DNA from: Astrothelium macrocarpum | Lineage: Eukaryota > Ascomycota > Dothideomycetes > Trypetheliales > Trypetheliaceae | Assembly (NCBI GenBank): GCA_021030915.1 | Contig: JAGEMR010000007.1 | Coordinates: 248,001 to 312,000 of the forward strand | Length of the DNA stretch: 64,000 bases | Direction: 5' to 3' | Shown here: in pieces, positions 59,496-64,000 of the stretch | How positions within the stretch are numbered: position 1 is the stretch's first letter | Layout of the letters: each line of letters starts with the position of its first letter | Program-made: the position numbers and the translations under genes | The notes under the pieces: model-generated | The model's database searches: none | Told to the model about the DNA's origin: nothing | Seen by the model: the letters and a program-made list of their open reading frames with translations, nothing else

Positions 59496-62242
59496 ATGCG
59501 CACGCAGAACCATGGTGCTCCGAAGCTGCCTAAACAACTCTTGGAAAGGCTAGGTGGCGAACTCTCCTCGAAGGGGGGAGGGCGAGGACGAAATGGATTG
59601 GTGTCAGGATCCATGGGACGACAGGAAAAGAGGGGGACGGAGAGGGAACAGAGCAAGCTCATTAAGAGCAGTCTCAAAAGAACCAATCACTCTCTAAGGA
59701 CCGTTGATGAGAGGACGAAAAATGATGCTTTGGCAAAGCAGAAACACAAGGTAGAAGGTCCTTCAGCAACAAGACCTCGTCCACTGCAATCCGTGCCAAA
59801 GACCACAAAACCAGCAACACCGCCTCCAGAATCCCAAACGAGCGACGATTTACTTTCAGACAGTGGGGACGATGGCCATGAGATCACATTGCAGCTTTCA
59901 AAGGAGGTGAGGGATCAATTCGCACAAGATGATGTTGAAATCACTGCTCTCGAGAAAAAGCTAGGCTTAAAAGGAAAGAAAGCAGCGTCATCGAAAGCTT
60001 TCAAGGATGATGGGTTGGATGATCTGGTTGATGGGCTGAGCGAAAGCGATGATAATGACACACGACACTTGAAGAGGAAGAGGGGCGAGGATAAGGATTG
60101 GCTTTCGCAAAAGAGACTGAAAGCCGAGAGGAATGTCCAAGACTCTGTTGACGCTTCTCAGCCTCATTCGCGAGAAAATGTCTCTTCTTCGGAAGCTCAA
60201 AGATTCAGTTTGAACACTGAGCGCAACAGCCCAGCTTTTGGAGACTTTGAATCTCCAGAAATGGAAAAGACACCAGAACGAGTCAAAGAGAATCCATACG
60301 TTGCCCCAATCCCCACCGGAGCAGCTCCCTCGATAAAGTACATCCCTCCGTCCCGAAGATCGCTTCTCATTTCGGATTCCGAGGCTGTACAGCGACTTAG
60401 ACGGCAAATCCAAGGTTTACTGAACCGGCTTTCAGAGGCGAATCTCATGACCATTTTACGAGATGTGGAGCAATTATATCACGCGAATCCTCGGCAGCTT
60501 GTATCTTCAGCTCTGATAGAATTCATAATGGGATCAATTCGCAACGACGCAAGTCTTAATGACACTTTTCTCATCCTTCACGCTGGATTCGTTGCTGCTA
60601 TCTATGCAGTGGTTGGTGTTGACTTTGGAGGTCAACTACTTGAGGAATTCGTTCAAGAATTCGACCAAGAGTATGACCTGGTTCTGTCATCAGGCACGAC
60701 TGGAAAGCGGACTGCTAACTTCTCATCTCTTCTGGCTCACTTGTACAATTTTCAAGTTGTTGGTAGTACTTTATTATACGATTACATTCGTCTGTTTTTG
60801 CAGAACCTGTCTGAGGTCAATACTGAGCTGCTCCTCAGGATCATTAAAAATTCTGGACCTCAACTCCGTCAAGATGATCCCGCTTCCCTGAAAGACATTG
60901 TTTTCTTGGTGCAGAAATCCATTACCGAAATTGGCGAAACGAATCTCTCCGTGCGCACTAAATTCATGATAGAAACCATCACAAATCTCAAGAACAATCG
61001 TTTCAAAACCAGTACAGCTTCCTCCAATCTGGTACAGGAGCACACCACGCAAATGAAGAAGATCTTGGGATCTATGAAGACACGCTCAATCCGAGCACGA
61101 GAGCCACTCCGCGTCGGACTCAATGACATACGCGATGGGCAGAAGAAGGGGAAATGGTGGCTCGTTGGCGCTAGTTGGAACAATCCGCACATTAGCTCTT
61201 CCTACAACCCGTCACACAGTGTCCAAACTTCTTGTTCAGAAGCAGCCGCCAAAGAGCCTCCCACCGACCAGGCTGAAGATGCTGTCACCGGTACTGAGCC
61301 CAATCTCGATGCCCTGGCAACTCAGCACCGCATTAACAATCCACTCCGCCGTACCATCTTCATCACTCTCCTCTCAGCTAGTGACGCTCGCGATGCGGCC
61401 CTCCGCCTGCGAAATCTACGTCTAAAGCGCTCGCAACAGGTAGAAATACCGCGGGTCTTACTACAATGTTGTGGTGCCGAAGGCGGGTACAATCCTTACT
61501 ATGCTTTTGTGGCGAGGCGATTGGGTGACAGCGATAGTAGAGTTTTGAGAGACGGAAGAAAGCACAAAGATGAGCAGGGCCGGAAACAGAGATTGGAGGT
61601 CTTGGGAAGAAATGACGATCCAGATGTGGAAGGGGCCAAGGGGTTGGGAAAGAGGATGAGATTTGCTTTGGCAGCAGCCGTGTGGGATGTTTGGCGTGGA
61701 ATGGAAGACGAGGAGGATGACGATGTGGACGCGGATGAGGATGTAGAGCGAGGGAGCACTATGAATATACGAAAGATTGTGAATTTGGCCAAGATGGTGG
61801 GGAGCTTGGTCGTGGACAGAGTGTTGGATATCACAATCCTAAAGGTATATCGATCCTAATCCCGTAATGCAAGTCTCGCTAACAGCCCCCTGCCTAGACC
61901 CTTAATCTCCCCTATCTTCGCCCACAAACCCAAACGTTTGTCGAGGTTATGCTCGTTACTATCATACAGCAAGCTCAATCTATATCAGCCACGAAGCAAC
62001 TATCAAAGTCTCATAGTAAGGTTAGTCTCGTGTCGTTATTCTCTAAAGCAAGGGAGAATCCTGAGCTTACAGCCGGAATGCTGCGTTTTATCAAGACAAA
62101 TGTTGCGAGGTCCGATATTGTTGGATCGAAGAAAGACAAGAAGGCCCTTAAATGGGCGTGCAGCACTATAGAGGAGATTCTGTCTTCATACATAGCAGGC
62201 CAGGGTGATTTCGGTGTGACGGTGGGTGGGTCTGGTCTCTAG
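59496..62242 (+). CDS. Nucleolar MIF4G/MA3 protein SGD1/NOM1
   Basis: This is an essential nucleolar factor for small-subunit (18S) rRNA processing that works with an eIF4A-like helicase. Exons are 59496-61844 and 61898-62242 (53-bp intron), giving 897 aa. The N-terminus is basic and acidic-patched (residues 1-270: SDSGDDGHE, DLVDGLSESDDNDT, LKRKRGEDKDW). It is followed by NPYVAPIPTG...KYIPPSRR and the MIF4G domain (about 290-530, with LLNRLSEANLMTILRDVEQLY and LLAHLYNFQVVGSTLLYDYI). Then come RVGLNDIRDGQKKGKWWLVG and the MA3 domain from about residue 620 to 860, in which NPYYAFVARRL is diagnostic. The start at 59496 is the first in-frame ATG; a small upstream exon cannot be excluded. Confidence 0.9.
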
Positions 62243-62612
62243 TGCTCTGATTTTGCAAGATACCCAGAGACTGTAGGTTCAAAATTGCAACGTAGTGTCA
62301 AATTCGCACTCTTCCGTTGCTTGTTGGCGTCTCACTTTGGTGTCCTATCCGTAGCCACCATGATGAAAAGCCCTCATTTTGTACAGCCCTACTCTAGAAG
62401 CCTTCTGTTCCTCGAAATTTTATCCAAAAGAGCCCTCCTGATTTCACAGGCAGACCAACTGATCGGATCAAGTGCTGTGATACCAGTCCGCGGTTGTATT
62501 AGGTATAAAACGAAAAAGAATGATCTCGTTGCACGTACATATTTACATTACACATTGTATCCGTTGTTTGATTCCTTGATCATCAACTCATTTAATCCGC
62601 TTTAAGCCCGTA
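62243..62612. other. Convergent intergenic spacer
   Basis: This 370-bp stretch between the 3' ends of SGD1 and the arabinofuranosidase gene holds no gene or repeat. Confidence 0.4.
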
Positions 62613-64000
62613 TCACTGACCTTTTGGACTCCAGCCTCCTATAGCGCAACCTTGTCCGGCCATTGCTGCCTCGCACCCATCTCCGTACTTGATCTGTCCG
62701 AGCGCTGTGCCCGCTCCGCCTCTCCATTGCTTCCATCCATCTGGGCCCCACGCAACATTATTCGCCGACGCAGTCGACTTCTCCGTCTCCAAGATCGCAA
62801 CGCTCAGATCTGGTAGACTGAAACTGAAGACGCCATTCGCGTCGGAGGTCACACTAGTACTATTTGTCTGCACCACATTGGCGGTTCCGACGTTGTTATA
62901 TGCAGACGGGTCGCTGGCAGAAAGGACGGTGAGATTAGCGTTGGTGCCTGCGGGAACACCATCGAAGGTGACGGTCATGGCCACGTCACCGGTGGAGTTA
63001 TATACGGCGGCTTTGAGGATAGAAGAACCGGTATCAGTATTTTGCCCAGCGACATAGTAAACTGGTCCAATGGTGGCATTGTTGGTTGGTAACGTGTTGG
63101 TTATACGGGTGGATGAGAGGAACGAAATCACATGCCAGCTGGTTGACATGACGTCTTGTGAAGGATCTGCGGTGTAAGAGATCATGTCCGGAACCCATTC
63201 GTAGGAGTTGAGATTCTGCAAGGTGGGTGCCTGTCGATGATGGTAAATACTTGATTGATAACTTGAGGAGCTGTGGATCAGTCTTACATATGAAGCACCG
63301 ATAATCTTGTCCGCATTACGTTCAGCGCCCAAAAGATAGATGGCTTCAGCAACACTACCTATCCAGAATGGAAATGGAGAACGTGGATCGTCCCAGTCAA
63401 CACCAGGGTTACCAGGTGCATTTGGCTGCACCGTAGCATACTCGCCTATGATAAATTAGTCTTTAAACTTTGCGTGGGCTCTTTAAGAACATACCGAGCA
63501 GAATAGGATGCTGAGAAGTATAATTGTCAAAAAAGTTGAACTGGCTCACGAAATAATCGGGGCGGGTGTACTGGTGATAATCGCCAGAGGCATTACCGGG
63601 AAACGGATCAAGAGCAATGGTTGAAGCAATGATGGTGATGTTAGGATAGGCGGATGAGATCGCATCATAAAAAGCCGGGAAGCGATAGTCTTGATAGCTG
63701 TCCTGTCCGTTGTTGAGATTATCCTCGTTGCCAACCTCAACATAGTTGATTTGGAAGGGCTCGGGATATCCAAGGGCGATCCGCTGAGCACCATATGTGG
63801 TTGAGGCGTCTCCCATCAAAAATTCCAATTCGTCCAACGCGTACTGGACATAAGTGTCAATAGTATCATTTGAGATTACAGTACCATCAAGGTATAATCC
63901 ACTCCAAACTGCAAGAATAGGCTCCATTCCAAGGTCCTGACACCAATAAAGATATTCAATCAAACCCAATCCGTCAGTATTCTCGTAACCCCATGTACCG
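62613..64000 (-). CDS. GH51 alpha-L-arabinofuranosidase, 5' part outside window
   Basis: This secreted or periplasmic glycoside hydrolase of family 51 releases arabinose from arabinan and arabinoxylan. The partial gene has exons 63495-64000 (continuing beyond the edge), 63288-63445 and 62613-63230, with introns of 49 and 57 bp. The visible part has [20 protein letters not shown], the acid/base Glu in [14 protein letters not shown] and the nucleophile Glu in HPILLGEYAT, the latter split by an intron. [17 protein letters not shown] and the C-terminal beta domain (residues from [12 protein letters not shown] on) follow, ending [20 protein letters not shown]. The remaining N-terminus and signal peptide lie beyond base 64000. 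Confidence 0.87.

Overview
The window is nuclear DNA from a filamentous ascomycete (Pezizomycotina). The evidence is: genes split by many 43-100 bp GT-AG introns with CTRAY branch points; an AT-saturated transposon block whose copies differ mainly by C-to-T and G-to-A changes, the mark of repeat-induced point mutation (RIP); and fungal families such as Pth11-like rhodopsin-domain receptors, heme-thiolate peroxygenase, GH51 arabinofuranosidase and a TPP riboswitch in front of THI4. A Leotiomycetes-like fungus would fit, but the sequence alone does not prove it. Gene models were built by joining reading frames at splice sites and checking codon phase at each junction.

Layout. 1-7560 is a nested transposon block: a Fot1/pogo-type element (44-bp inverted repeats, TA duplication) carrying an RIP-destroyed Ty1/copia retrotransposon with two 217-bp LTRs. 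Its right end cuts off a secreted protein-arginine deiminase gene just before the catalytic-cysteine segment. 7.5-23.8 kb is an accessory stretch of secreted proteins: the broken deiminase, a heme-thiolate peroxygenase, a GMC oxidoreductase with a Ser/Thr-rich tail, an SGNH/GDSL esterase and a PAN-like Ser/Thr-rich protein. 24.4-41.8 kb is mostly core housekeeping: a UPF0696/DUF1917 protein, DNA primase small subunit (promoter with MluI boxes), DPH7, allantoinase (GATA-site cluster upstream), mitochondrial GatB, mitochondrial ribosomal protein uS17m, an unrecognised basic protein, and THI4 with its TPP riboswitch.

44.4-45.9 kb is a recently inserted Tc1/mariner-like element with 100-bp inverted repeats and a transposase stopped by two nonsense codons. 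46.4-54.1 kb is again accessory: a secreted Ser/Thr-rich protein, a DOPA 4,5-dioxygenase-family gene made of four short exons, and two divergent Pth11-like rhodopsin-domain genes sharing intron positions. 55.2-64 kb returns to core genes: a two-finger CCCH protein, SRP14 and SGD1/NOM1 diverging from a 171-bp promoter, and a GH51 alpha-L-arabinofuranosidase running off the right edge.

The parts that may work together are the adjacent peroxygenase (uses H2O2) and GMC oxidoreductase (may make H2O2), and the THI4 aptamer with its upstream intron. No wholly new multi-gene system was recognised. The most unusual items are the transposon-broken deiminase, the oxidase/peroxygenase neighbourhood, the inverted-repeat element with an apparent 4-bp target duplication, and a splice-phase anomaly in one receptor gene.
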